DNA from: an uncultured Eubacteriales bacterium
GTDB lineage: Bacteria > Bacillota > Clostridia > Christensenellales > Aristaeellaceae
NCBI GenBank assembly: GCA_902777335.1
Contig: CACYTF010000027.1
Span: 1 to 51,717 of the forward strand
Length of the DNA stretch: 51,717 nucleotides
Direction of reading: 5' to 3'
Part shown: in pieces, positions 1 through 8,312 of the stretch
Layout of the letters: every line of letters starts with the position of its first letter
Position numbering within the stretch: position 1 is the first letter of the stretch
Program-made: the position numbers and the translations under genes
The notes under the pieces: model-generated
The model's input: only the letters and a program-made list of their open reading frames with translations
Told to the model about the DNA's origin: nothing
Database searches by the model: none

Positions 1-1455
1 CTTGACGGACGGTATCAGGTTGTAGACCACCAGGTTGATCACGGCCAGCACCACGAACACCATGATGCCGATGACGGCGGCGATCTTGTAGTTGGTGTCC
101 GAAACGGTCATGCGGTACAGCCAGGTGATCAGCAGGTCGGTGTTGCCGGCGTTGCCCGCCAGGCCCATCGGCTTGCCGCCGGACAGCAGGAATATGACGT
201 TGAAGTTGTTGATGTTGCCGGTGAACGAGGTCAGCAGGTACGGCCCGGTGACGAACAGCATGTAGGGCAGCGTGATCTTGCCGTACATCTGCATGGCGTT
301 GGCGCCGTCGATGCGGGCCGACTCGTACAGGTCCGCCGGGATGTTCATCAGTATGCCGGTGGCGATCAGCATCAGGTAGGGGATGCCGATCCAGATGTTG
401 ATCAGTATGATCGTGAACTTCGCCCAGTTGGGGTCGGTCCAGAACGGAACCGGCTGGCTGATCCAGTGCCACTTCATCAGATACGTGTTGATCAGGCCGT
501 CCGCCGCGAACATCTTGGACACGTACAGCAGCGACACGAACTGGGGAATGGCGATGGTCATGACCAGTATCGTGCGCCACATCTTCTTCAGCTTGATGCC
601 CTTCTTGTTGATCATGATGGCCACGAACATGCCCAGGAAGTAGTTCAGGAATGTGGCGAAGAAGGCCCACACCAGCGTCCAGAACAGCACCTGGCGGAAC
701 GTGTCGCCGTAGCTGGCCGAGCCCGAGGACAGCAGCGTCTTGAAGTTCTCAAAGCCCACCCAGGTGAACAGCTTCGCCGGGGGCTGGTGGTTGTAGTCGA
801 AGTTGGTAAACGCCACCAATATCATGAAGAAGATCGGCAGTATCGTGAACACGAACACGCCCAGCGTGGGCAGCGCCAGCAGCGTCTTGTGAAACTGGCT
901 GTCCATCAGCGACTGCAAATCCTCCTTGGTGCTCTTCAGCTTTTTGCCGGAGGCCTCGATCTGCTGGGAGATCTTGTTCTGCTTGATGTTCGCGTACCAG
1001 GTGTAGATGAACGCCAGCACGAAGAACAGCGTCAGTACGCCGTACAGCAGTATCAGGAAGCTGTTGTCGCCGTAGACGGTCTTGCGGCCCTCCTTGTAGG
1101 TCTCGATCACGCCCAGCGTGTTCAGCTTCGACAGGTAGGCCATGCCGAAGTTCACCATGTACAGGTTGAAAACCGTCTGGAACAGGAAGAACAGTATGCC
1201 GCGGCCCCACTGGCCCCGGGCCATGCTGCCCGAGCCCATCACCAGATAGGACAGGCGCGTCTTCCAGTCGCCCTTGATGAAGGTGGTCACCAGATCGGCG
1301 ATGGCCAGCCCCAGCCCCTTGAACAGGCCGATTATGGCCAGCCCCAGCTTCATGAATCCCCCGCCGATCCTGCCCGGCAGCGCGGCGAAGAAGCCGCCCA
1401 GGTCGTGCAGCAGCTTGCGGGGCTTGCTCATCTTCAGGTAATTGAGATCGACCAT
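1..1455 (-). CDS. MalF-like sugar ABC transporter permease (partial, 3' end beyond window)
   Basis: Integral membrane subunit of a carbohydrate ABC importer, expected to pair with a MalG-like permease and an ATPase. The frame is open from ATG 1455 to the left edge, about 485 codons, so the C terminus is missing. It begins MVDLNYLKMSKP and has many hydrophobic segments. Near the C terminus is the cytoplasmic EAA loop (ESARIDGA, then KITLP), which docks the ATPase, followed by the usual NNFNVIFLLSGG and a hydrophobic last segment. The start is chosen for the GAGGGG sequence about 10 bases upstream. The gene lies 90 bases downstream of the binding-protein gene on the same strand, so the two form an operon; malG presumably lies further left. 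The sugar cannot be told from sequence; a malto-oligosaccharide or related substrate is inferred from family resemblance. Confidence 0.9.
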   Translation of the reverse strand, partial: MVDLNYLKMSKPRKLLHDLGGFFAALPGRIGGGFMKLGLAIIGLFKGLGLAIADLVTTFIKGDWKTRLSYLVMGSGSMARGQWGRGILFFLFQTVFNLYMVNFGMAYLSKLNTLGVIETYKEGRKTVYGDNSFLILLYGVLTLFFVLAFIYTWYANIKQNKISQQIEASGKKLKSTKEDLQSLMDSQFHKTLLALPTLGVFVFTILPIFFMILVAFTNFDYNHQPPAKLFTWVGFENFKTLLSSGSASYGDTFRQVLFWTLVWAFFATFLNYFLGMFVAIMINKKGIKLKKMWRTILVMTIAIPQFVSLLYVSKMFAADGLINTYLMKWHWISQPVPFWTDPNWAKFTIILINIWIGIPYLMLIATGILMNIPADLYESARIDGANAMQMYGKITLPYMLFVTGPYLLTSFTGNINNFNVIFLLSGGKPMGLAGNAGNTDLLITWLYRMTVSDTNYKIAAVIGIMVFVVLAVINLVVYNLIPSVK

Positions 1456-1508
1456 GTCTGCATTTCCCCTCACTCAATGTGTCGTCCGAAAAAACCTATA
1501 ATCGAAAA

Positions 1509-1531
1509 GGACCGGGGAAAAGCCCCGGTCC
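1509..1531 (-). terminator. Hairpin between binding protein and permease genes
   Basis: Perfect 9-base stem (GGACCGGGG / CCCCGGTCC) with a 5-base loop, followed on the minus strand by TTTTC. It lies in the 90-base gap between the binding-protein stop and the permease start. In mal-type operons such hairpins act as partial terminators or mRNA 3'-end protectors, letting the binding protein be made in excess; that role is inferred here. Confidence 0.7.
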
Positions 1532-1545
1532 GTTCTGCGCGCGGC

Positions 1546-2745
1546 TTAGCCGACGTAGGAGATGCAGGTATCCTGGAACTCGGTCAGCGCCGCCAGAATG
1601 GCCGCGTCGTCCGCGTCGTCGAACTCCTTGCCGATGATCCGGTCGCCCAGGCCGGTGGCCAGGCTCCAGTAGTCGCCCGGATACTGGCCCTGCGGCACGG
1701 TGTAGGCCATCTGCTCGCCCAGGGCGGCCAGGGCCACGTTGGACTTCACGGCCTCGCTCTGCTGGGCCGCCAGGTTGGACGGACCCCAGCCGACGGCCTC
1801 GAAGCGGGCCAGCTGCACGTCGCCGGAGGACAGGAAGGCGGCCAGCGCGTCGCACGCGGCCAGCTTGGCGTCGTCGGTCTGGGGCTTCACGCCCAGCAGC
1901 TTGAAGCCGCCGAAGCCGGACAGCTGCCAGCCGTCCACGGTGGGCAGCTTGGCGGCGGCGTAGTTCTCGCCGAACAGCTCCTGAGCGGCCTCGGAATCCC
2001 AGGTGCCGTCCACGATGGCGCCCACGTTGGTGGCGTTGGAGATGGAGGAGCCGTTCTGGAACGCGGGGCTCTTGGACAGGGCGATCATGGCCTTCATGGC
2101 CTTCACGCCGTTCTCGGAGGCGTAGTCCGCGTTGCACTTGACCAGGTTGCCCTCGTCGTCGGAATCATAGGTCAGCGTGCAGCCCGTGCCGAAGAAGAAC
2201 GCGGTCTGATACCAGCCGGAGTTGATCTCCATGTAGAAGCTCTTGCCGGCGGCTTCGCAGTCGGCCAGGATGCCTTCCAGCGTGGAGGGATCGGACACGA
2301 CGCTCTTGTCGTAGTACAGGAAGTAGCCGTTGTCGCTGGTCAGCGGATAGGCGTACATGGTGTCGCCCATGGTGGCGGCGCCCACGGAGTAGGCGTCGTT
2401 CTCGGCCTTGACGATCTCGGCGTTGCCCTCTTCAACCACTTCCAGCGCGCCGGCGGCCACCAGGCGGGCCAGCTGGTCCTGCGCGAAGTTGAAGATGTCG
2501 GCGGCGGCCTCCACGTCGGTGATGGCCTTGCTGGCGGCGTCGCCCTCGCCCACGGGCTCGATGGTGACGTTCATATCGGCGTACTCGGGATTGGCGGCCT
2601 TGAAGGCGTCAATCTGAGCGGCGGTGAATTCCACGGTGGCTTCCGGGACCCAAACCTTCAGGTCTCCGCTGTAGCCCTCTGCGAAGGCACAGCTCATGGT
2701 CAGCACCAGCGCGACGGCCAGCACCAGAGTCAACAGTTTCTTCAT
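1546..2745 (-). CDS. MalE-like extracellular sugar-binding protein
   Basis: Solute-binding protein that captures a sugar outside the membrane and delivers it to the permease encoded next. It has 399 residues, normal for family 1 solute-binding proteins. The N terminus is a signal peptide (MKKLLTLVLAVALVLTMSCAFA). The Cys in it is in a poor lipobox context, so release after AFA or lipid anchoring both remain possible. The mature part starts DLKVWVPEATVEFT and contains the typical NPPY-free family pattern of a central YAYPLTSDNGY stretch and a FGGFKLLGV stretch. Longer in-frame starts exist, but ATG 2745 has GGGAGG directly upstream and begins the signal peptide. A consensus promoter lies about 75 bases upstream. 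It is the first gene of the operon with the permease. Confidence 0.92.
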   Translation of the reverse strand: MKKLLTLVLAVALVLTMSCAFAEGYSGDLKVWVPEATVEFTAAQIDAFKAANPEYADMNVTIEPVGEGDAASKAITDVEAAADIFNFAQDQLARLVAAGALEVVEEGNAEIVKAENDAYSVGAATMGDTMYAYPLTSDNGYFLYYDKSVVSDPSTLEGILADCEAAGKSFYMEINSGWYQTAFFFGTGCTLTYDSDDEGNLVKCNADYASENGVKAMKAMIALSKSPAFQNGSSISNATNVGAIVDGTWDSEAAQELFGENYAAAKLPTVDGWQLSGFGGFKLLGVKPQTDDAKLAACDALAAFLSSGDVQLARFEAVGWGPSNLAAQQSEAVKSNVALAALGEQMAYTVPQGQYPGDYWSLATGLGDRIIGKEFDDADDAAILAALTEFQDTCISYVG

Positions 2746-2818
2746 GGAAATCCTCCCTTTCTGTTTAGGCGGCCTGAACAGGACCGCCGCGATGGGTCGT
2801 CCCATCTTTGCGCCCACT

Positions 2819-2847
2819 ATTATAGCACTGTGTTACCCAAATGTCAA
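2819..2847 (-). promoter_or_regulatory. SigA-type promoter of the sugar-transport operon
   Basis: Minus strand TTGACA, 17 bases, TATAAT, both boxes consensus. The leader between it and the binding-protein start contains GGGACGACCC- and GGCGGTCC-type small inverted repeats that could be regulatory; no known operator was recognised. Confidence 0.85.
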
Positions 2848-2899
2848 AACAAATCCATAACTTTTTTAACCGCAGCGTGAAAGATGGGGGCGATGGGTG

Positions 2900-2928
2900 T
2901 TGCAGTGCGCGGCGAAAAGTGATATAAT
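2900..2928 (+). promoter_or_regulatory. SigA-type promoter of the sortase gene
   Basis: TTGCAG, 17 bases, TATAAT on the plus strand, about 65 bases upstream of ATG 2993. It is back to back with the divergent sugar-operon promoter. Confidence 0.8.
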
Positions 2929-2992
2929 AACATGTAGTATTCCCGTCACAAAGCGGAACGGGGCGCATAAAAAGGATATTTCAGGTACGAGC

Positions 2993-4633
2993 ATGCGAGG
3001 TTTACGCATTCTGTTGGTCATCGTGGCCCTGGTCTGTTTCGCCGTGGCGGTGTCCTACCCGATCCGCTACCGCATGAAGCAGAACAGCAACATCGCCACG
3101 ATGGAGGATCTGGCCGCCCTCCGGCGCAAGGCGCTGCAGGAGAACGGCGTGTCCCCGGGCGAAGGGCCCGGCGCGACGGCGGCCCCCCGGGTGAATGACG
3201 TGGAAGCGGGGGAGGAAACCGAGGCGCCGGAGGTCAGCCTGCCGGGGGCGGAGGGGACGGAAGCGCCGGAATACATAGCCACCGAGGCGCCGGAGATCAG
3301 CCTGCCGCAGGCGGAGGTCACCGAAGCGCCGGAGGACATAGCCACCGAGGCGCCGGAGATCAGCTTGCCGCAGACGGAGGCGACCTCATCCGTCAGCGCT
3401 GACGCGCTGCCACCTTCCCCAGAGGGGAAGGCTGAGGTTAGCCTGCCGGGGGCGGAGGTTACCGAGGCACCGGAGATCAGCCTGCCGGGGGCGGAGGTCA
3501 CCGAGGCGCCGGAGATCAGCTTGCCGCAGGCGGAGGAGACCTCATCCGTCAGCGCTGACGCGCTGCCACCTTCCCCAGAGGGGAAGGCTACTATACTGGA
3601 GGCCGAGGAAACAGGCGCTCCCGCGGAGACGGGCATTCCCGCCCCGACAAGCGTTCCCGCGGAGACGGGCATTCCCGCCCCGACGAGCGTTCCCGGGGAG
3701 ACGGGCATTCCCGCCCCGACGAGCGCTCCCGGGGAGACAGGCATTCCCGTTCCGACGAGCGCTCCCGGGGAGACGGGCATTCCCGCGGAGACAAGCGCTC
3801 CCGCGGAGACGGGCATTCCCGCCCCGACGAGCGCTCCCGGGGAGATCGCGCCGGAGGCCACCCCGGCGGGGGGCTACTGGCGGGAGATGATGCTGGACAT
3901 CGACCCCCACGCCAGGCGCACGCCGATCCCCACGGTGGAGCCCACGCCCGCGCCGACGCCGGGGCCCACGGTCGACCGGCTGGCCTACGACGGCCCGATG
4001 CCCTTCCCGATGAAGGAAAAGGTGTTGTTTGACGAATCGGCGATACTGCCGGAGCTGCGGGACATCTACGAGCTGAACCGCGACCTGATCGGCTGGCTGA
4101 CGATCCCGGGCACCATCATCGACTATCCCGTGCTCCAGGCCGAGGACAGCCAGTACTATCTGGAGCACGACTTCTACGGCAACTCCAACATGAACGGCCA
4201 GATCCTGCTGGACTACAACTGCGATCCGTACACGCCCAGCTACAATCTGGTGATCAGCGGCCATCACATGCAGAACGGCACCATGTTCGGCGATCTGCCC
4301 CTGTACCGGGAGCAGCGCTACTGGGAGAAGCACAAGTTCGTCGAATTCGACACGCTGATGGACCGGAAGCAATACGTGATATTCGCGGCCTTCCTGTCCG
4401 CCGATTATGACGAGGACGAGAAGGGGTTCCGCTACAACGCGGACATCCAGTACAAGCTGGAAACCAGGCACTGGCTGGATGAAATCGAGGAGAACAAGCT
4501 GTACGACACGGGAATCGACGTGGAGTTCGGCGACGAATTCATCACGCTGACGACCTGCTACAGGGTGGTTCACAGAAACGGCAGATTTGTCGTTGTATGT
4601 CGAAAAATTAGGGAAGGGGAGACATTCGAATGA
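2993..4633 (+). CDS. Class B sortase with long repetitive Thr/Glu/Ala/Pro linker
   Basis: Membrane-anchored cysteine transpeptidase that would attach sorted proteins to the cell wall or join pilin-like subunits. The 546-residue product is more than twice a usual class B sortase because of a linker. Order: N-terminal membrane segment (about residues 3-23), then a linker to about residue 330 made of repeats of the EAPEISLPGAEVT and ETGIPAPTSAPG kinds, then the sortase domain. The catalytic His lies in SGHHMQNGTMFG (about 424), Cys in TLTTCYR (about 522) and Arg in GRFVVVCR (about 531). The start is ATG 2993, with AGG 7 bases upstream and the membrane segment following at once; a longer in-frame start at 2897 overlaps the promoter and is rejected. 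The stop overlaps the next start (ATGA). No LPxTG- or NPQTN-like substrate was seen nearby, so its target is unknown. Confidence 0.9.
   Translation: MRGLRILLVIVALVCFAVAVSYPIRYRMKQNSNIATMEDLAALRRKALQENGVSPGEGPGATAAPRVNDVEAGEETEAPEVSLPGAEGTEAPEYIATEAPEISLPQAEVTEAPEDIATEAPEISLPQTEATSSVSADALPPSPEGKAEVSLPGAEVTEAPEISLPGAEVTEAPEISLPQAEETSSVSADALPPSPEGKATILEAEETGAPAETGIPAPTSVPAETGIPAPTSVPGETGIPAPTSAPGETGIPVPTSAPGETGIPAETSAPAETGIPAPTSAPGEIAPEATPAGGYWREMMLDIDPHARRTPIPTVEPTPAPTPGPTVDRLAYDGPMPFPMKEKVLFDESAILPELRDIYELNRDLIGWLTIPGTIIDYPVLQAEDSQYYLEHDFYGNSNMNGQILLDYNCDPYTPSYNLVISGHHMQNGTMFGDLPLYREQRYWEKHKFVEFDTLMDRKQYVIFAAFLSADYDEDEKGFRYNADIQYKLETRHWLDEIEENKLYDTGIDVEFGDEFITLTTCYRVVHRNGRFVVVCRKIREGETFE
3382..3433 (+). 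repeat. 52-base palindromic repeat captured in coding sequence, copy 1
   Basis: Identical to 3538-3589. It contains two palindromes: GTCAGCGCTGAC and CCTTCCCC-AG-AGGGGAAGG. The second resembles intergenic hairpin repeats of gut Clostridia and the CTTCCCC/GGGGAAG hairpins at 11.77 and 28.71 kb. It is translated as TSSVSADALPPSPEGKA, unlike the surrounding Glu/Ala/Pro repeats. Confidence 0.85.
3538..3589 (+). repeat. 52-base palindromic repeat captured in coding sequence, copy 2
   Basis: Exact second copy of 3382-3433, in the same reading frame, 104 bases further on. It marks the junction between the EAPEISLPGAEVT part and the ETGIPAPTSAPG part of the linker. The two copies suggest insertion followed by tandem duplication of linker DNA. 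Confidence 0.85.
3618..3843 (+). repeat. 36-base tandem repeat coding the Pro/Thr-rich linker of the sortase
   Basis: Roughly six units of a 36-base sequence (core GGGCATTCCCGCCCCGAC) encoding ETGIPAPTS(A/V)P(G/A). All units keep the frame and differ by a few bases. Such arrays commonly vary in copy number between strains; that is inferred. Confidence 0.85.
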
Positions 4634-5508
4634 AGAAACTGATTGCACTGATCCTGGTATGCCTGATCTGCCTGACCTCGGCCTATGCCGCCGAGTGGCG
4701 CGAGGGGCTGAGCCCCGCCAAGCCGTCCACCCACAGCCAGGAGGCCGACTTCAGCAAGAACCTGGGCTACCTCATCGCCTGGCCCAGGCCCAACATGCCC
4801 GCGCAGCGGTTCTGCGACGTGTTGGAGATCTACATGCCCCGCGACGACCTCGCCCTGGGCGAGGGGAAGATCAGCCTCTGCGACGGCAGCGGCGTGGTCG
4901 CGGAGATGGACTGTGCCGATCCCGCGCAGGTGGAGCTGCGCCCGCTGGAGGAGTCTGAGCTGGAGCAGCTGATGTGGGGTTCCGGCTCCTGCCTGGACGT
5001 GCACCTGCCGATCTCCCTGGAGTTCAACAAGGAAGACTACTATGTGATGATGGACGAGGGCGTGCTGTTCGATCCCGCCAACGGCGTCAAAAACCCGCCC
5101 ATGGGCGAGCAGTCCGAGTGGCACCCGCTGCTGCAGGACGAATTCGGCGTGAGCCGCCTGTACTATGCCAAGGGCGTCGAAAAGCCGGCGGATGGGGAAG
5201 AGGACGAGGACGCGCCCAAGGAGAAGGACGAGGAAGCGGTGGAGTACACCTATCGCCCGACCGCCGGCGACACCGTCACCTTCGACCTGGTCCTGGGCGG
5301 CGACGCGAAGGAAGCCATCATCTTCAGCGAGAACGATTCCGTGTACTTCTCGCCCTTCCAGTTCACCGAGTCCGGCACCATCACCGGCGACGTGACCGGC
5401 GAGGACGTGAACTGGGGCATCGTGTTCCTGGACGGGGAAGGCAAGCAGCTGGATCAGCTGACGCTGAGGCGGGGCAACGTTGCCGAGGCGGCCGAGGCCG
5501 GGAACTGA
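4630..5508 (+). CDS. Secreted protein of unknown function, coupled to sortase
   Basis: Not recognised. The 292-residue product starts with a clear signal peptide (MKKLIALILVCLICLTSAYA, probable cleavage before AEW). The remainder is acidic, with an EED-rich segment near residues 193-205 (GEEDEDAPKEKDEE). It ends with a beta-rich stretch (TVTFDLVLGGDAKEA to WGIVFLDGEG). No C-terminal sorting motif or membrane anchor is present. The ATG overlaps the sortase stop, so translation of the two is coupled, and it may act with the sortase at the surface; that link rests only on gene order. A terminator-like hairpin follows 22 bases after the stop. Confidence 0.8.
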   Translation: MKKLIALILVCLICLTSAYAAEWREGLSPAKPSTHSQEADFSKNLGYLIAWPRPNMPAQRFCDVLEIYMPRDDLALGEGKISLCDGSGVVAEMDCADPAQVELRPLEESELEQLMWGSGSCLDVHLPISLEFNKEDYYVMMDEGVLFDPANGVKNPPMGEQSEWHPLLQDEFGVSRLYYAKGVEKPADGEEDEDAPKEKDEEAVEYTYRPTAGDTVTFDLVLGGDAKEAIIFSENDSVYFSPFQFTESGTITGDVTGEDVNWGIVFLDGEGKQLDQLTLRRGNVAEAAEAGN

Positions 5509-5530
5509 CATACCTGCCCTGATGAAAAAC

Positions 5531-5562
5531 GGGGGCCCTCCCACAGCTCCGGGAGGGCCCCC
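5531..5562 (+). terminator. Terminator-like hairpin after the sortase operon
   Basis: Perfect 12-base GC-rich stem (GGGGGCCCTCCC / GGGAGGGCCCCC) with an 8-base loop. No T-run follows, so it may be inefficient or mainly protect the transcript end. Confidence 0.6.
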
Positions 5563-5645
5563 GCGTGTATCTATCCGCGGCGGCGGTCCGGCGACGGACG
5601 CCCGCCCATGAAGCGCGCCGGGGCGGAAGCCCGGCGGGAGGCCCC

Positions 5646-8309
5646 ATGAAGAAGCAGTTTTTCACGCGCCTGACGGCGCTGCTGACGGCGGCGCTGCTGT
5701 TTGCGCTGCCCGTGACGCTGGCCGAGGCGGCCCCGGACGTTGAAACCGGCGCCGTCGACCAGTGCCCCCCGGAGCGCGGGGACATCGCGCTGGACGTGGC
5801 CGTCGACCCCATGGTCCCCCCGGCCACGGAGGCCGGCGACACCGGCCTGTGGGTGGAATACGCGCCCGAAGCGGAACAGGCGGCCGTCGAGCTGGGCGAG
5901 ATCGAGCTGCCCGCGGACGGCGAAGACGGCCCGGCGCGGGAGGCGGCCGGGGACGAGACGGTGCTCGCCCGGCTGTGGACCGAGCCGGGCTACGCCGCGG
6001 TGGCGGACGGGGCCCAGGTCTACGCCGACGCGGCGCTGCAAGGGCTGTACGGCGCGTTCCCGAAGGGCGCGACGGTCTACGTGGAGGCCCTGCAGGACGG
6101 CGGCGCGCTGCTGCGGATACGCTTTGATACCGAAGGAGCCCGGGCGTGGGGCGAGGCGATCCCCGCCGGCTACGTATTGGCCGGGGACACGCTGCCCCTG
6201 AACGCGCAGGAGACCGCGGCGCTCACCGCGGCCCTGGGCGCGGACCCCCGCACCCGCAGGGCCGGGGACGCCTTGGTGCCCCTGGCCGCGTTCGACGCGC
6301 AGGCCCATGCCGTGTCCACCGGGGCGGACTCGGAGGACGCGGGGGAATCGGGCGACGGGGCCGAGGCGCAGGCGGCGGAGCCCCTGGTCCAGGGGCTGGG
6401 CGTCTACGCCCGCACCCAGGACGAGATACAGGCCTTTGCCGACGCCAATCCCTCCTACACCGCCCAGCTGAACATCTACACCAAGGCGGCCACGGACGAC
6501 CCCTACACCGTCGGCTATCTGTCGGACGTGAACCAGCGTTCGGCGCTGAACCTGCTGAACCAGGTGCGCTACATCGCCGGTCTGGACGGCAACCTGACGC
6601 TGCTGCCGGAGCGGGAGGAGATGGAGGCCGCCACGGCGCTGGTGCTGCGGCTGTTCGGCGGCCTTTCCCACTACCCGCCGCGGGCCGAGGCGCTGTCAGA
6701 CGCCCAGTATGACGCGCTGTACAGCCTGGGCTACGCCGGGGCGAGCCGCTCCAACATCGCCATGGGCTACACGGCGACCAGCGCGATACTGGCCTACATG
6801 GCCGACAGCGACGAGGACAACATCGCCAAGGTGGGCCACCGGCGCTGGATACTGAACCCCCCGCTGGGCCAGACCGTCATGGGCGCCAACGGCCGGTTCT
6901 CGGCCATGTACGTCCACGACCAGAGCGCCCCCGGCGGCCAGATCCGGGTGGCGTGGCCCGCCCAGCAGATGCCGGTGCAGTACTTCTCGGCGGAGGATCC
7001 CTGGTCCGTGTCCTTCGGCACGGTGCTGGACGCCTCCCGGATCCAGGTGGACCTGGTGCGCCAGTGGGACGGCAGGACCTGGCACTTCTCCGAGGCCGCC
7101 TCGGACGGCTTCTTCGTGGTGAACAACCAGGCCTACGCCCAGCGGGGCTGCGTGATCTTCCGGCCGGAGGGCCTGGACGGCGTGATGATCGGCGACGCCT
7201 TCAACGTCAGCATCACCGACGGCGCGAACAACACGGTGACCCGCTACACGGTGAACTTCTTCAGCCTGAACACCGCCGCCTCCGCGCCGCTGAGCCGGCC
7301 CCAGGTGACCGCCGTGAAGACCGACGCGGGCAACGTGATCCAGTGGAGCGCGGTGGAGCGGGCCGTGGGCTACTACGTGTGCCGCAGGACCATGGAGAAC
7401 ACCTCGCTGTACGCGATCATCGCCGACGTGGAGGGGGAGACCCGCTACGTGGACCGGGCGGTGGACGACGACCAGGTGTACTACTACCAGGTCTATCCCC
7501 ATACCAACTGCGTCACCTGCCCGCTGATGTCCGGCGTGAAGGCCACCGCGCCCCTGCCGGACAAGATCCGGCTCAGCCCGGGCGATACCCCCCGGGTGTA
7601 CGTGGACGACACGCTGCAGCTGGAGGCCCTGCTGGAGCCGGTCTACGCCGAGTCCGGCCTGTTCTGGAATTCCACCAATGAGTACGTGGCCGAGGTGGAC
7701 CAGAGCGGCCTGGTGAAGGCCAAACACACCGGCGTCACCACCATCTCCGCCACCACCGACAACGAAAAGACCGCCAAGGTCAAGGTGCGGGTGGTGGCCC
7801 GGCCCATCAGCCTGAAGGGCGCGACGGTCACCGCCGCGGACAGGACCTGGACCGGCAAGTCCCTGAAGACCACCGTGACGGTGAAGGTGGGCGGCAAAAC
7901 GCTGACCGAGGGCACCGATTACACCGTGCAGTATTCCGGCAACAAGGCCGTCGGCAAGGCGCGGGTGACGGTCACCGGCATCGGTAAGTACGCCGACGCG
8001 AAGAAGGCTTCCTTCTGCATACTGCCGCCGAAGGTCTCCGGGCTGAAGCTGCAGGCGGGCGCCGGGAAGCTGACCGTCACGTGGAAGAAGGGCTCCGGGG
8101 TCAACGGCTATCAGCTGCAATACGGCACGCGGAAGAGCCTGTCCGGGGGCACGCGGATCACCGTCGCAAAGCCCAAAGCCGTCAGCCGGACCATACGGTC
8201 CCTGAAGTCCGGCGTGAAGTACTACGTGCGCGTGCGCAGCTACAAGACGGTGAACGGCAAAAAGTATTACTCCAAGTGGTCCGACACGAAATCCGCGCGG
8301 ACGGAGTAG
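5646..8309 (+). CDS. Secreted CAP-domain protein with fibronectin type III and Ig-like domains
   Basis: Predicted extracellular, 887 residues. Order: signal peptide (1 to about 27), an acidic low-complexity region, a CAP/SCP domain (about 290-445) including LNLLNQVRYIAGL, SHYPP and VGHRRWILNPPLG, a fibronectin type III domain (about 549-638), a bacterial Ig-like group 2 domain (about 638-718, LFWNSTNEYVAEVD and GVTTISATT), a further Ig-like segment (about 719-790), and a C-terminal fibronectin type III domain (about 793-887). CAP domains in bacterial surface proteins are mostly of unknown activity; adhesion is a guess. ATG 5646 is chosen for GGGAGG 5 bases upstream and the signal peptide; an 81-base in-frame extension is rejected. 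No wall-sorting signal is visible. The next gene begins 4 bases later. Confidence 0.88.
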   Translation: MKKQFFTRLTALLTAALLFALPVTLAEAAPDVETGAVDQCPPERGDIALDVAVDPMVPPATEAGDTGLWVEYAPEAEQAAVELGEIELPADGEDGPAREAAGDETVLARLWTEPGYAAVADGAQVYADAALQGLYGAFPKGATVYVEALQDGGALLRIRFDTEGARAWGEAIPAGYVLAGDTLPLNAQETAALTAALGADPRTRRAGDALVPLAAFDAQAHAVSTGADSEDAGESGDGAEAQAAEPLVQGLGVYARTQDEIQAFADANPSYTAQLNIYTKAATDDPYTVGYLSDVNQRSALNLLNQVRYIAGLDGNLTLLPEREEMEAATALVLRLFGGLSHYPPRAEALSDAQYDALYSLGYAGASRSNIAMGYTATSAILAYMADSDEDNIAKVGHRRWILNPPLGQTVMGANGRFSAMYVHDQSAPGGQIRVAWPAQQMPVQYFSAEDPWSVSFGTVLDASRIQVDLVRQWDGRTWHFSEAASDGFFVVNNQAYAQRGCVIFRPEGLDGVMIGDAFNVSITDGANNTVTRYTVNFFSLNTAASAPLSRPQVTAVKTDAGNVIQWSAVERAVGYYVCRRTMENTSLYAIIADVEGETRYVDRAVDDDQVYYYQVYPHTNCVTCPLMSGVKATAPLPDKIRLSPGDTPRVYVDDTLQLEALLEPVYAESGLFWNSTNEYVAEVDQSGLVKAKHTGVTTISATTDNEKTAKVKVRVVARPISLKGATVTAADRTWTGKSLKTTVTVKVGGKTLTEGTDYTVQYSGNKAVGKARVTVTGIGKYADAKKASFCILPPKVSGLKLQAGAGKLTVTWKKGSGVNGYQLQYGTRKSLSGGTRITVAKPKAVSRTIRSLKSGVKYYVRVRSYKTVNGKKYYSKWSDTKSARTE

Positions 8310-8312
8310 GCC

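Noticed and set aside
466..2880. Long plus-strand reading frame of about 800 codons
   Set aside because: It is antisense to the clear permease and binding-protein genes and its translation is rich in His/Val/Arg as expected from GC-rich shadow frames.
3618..3843. Possible CRISPR array in the sortase gene
   Set aside because: The 36-base repeats are directly tandem, have no unique spacers and keep one reading frame.
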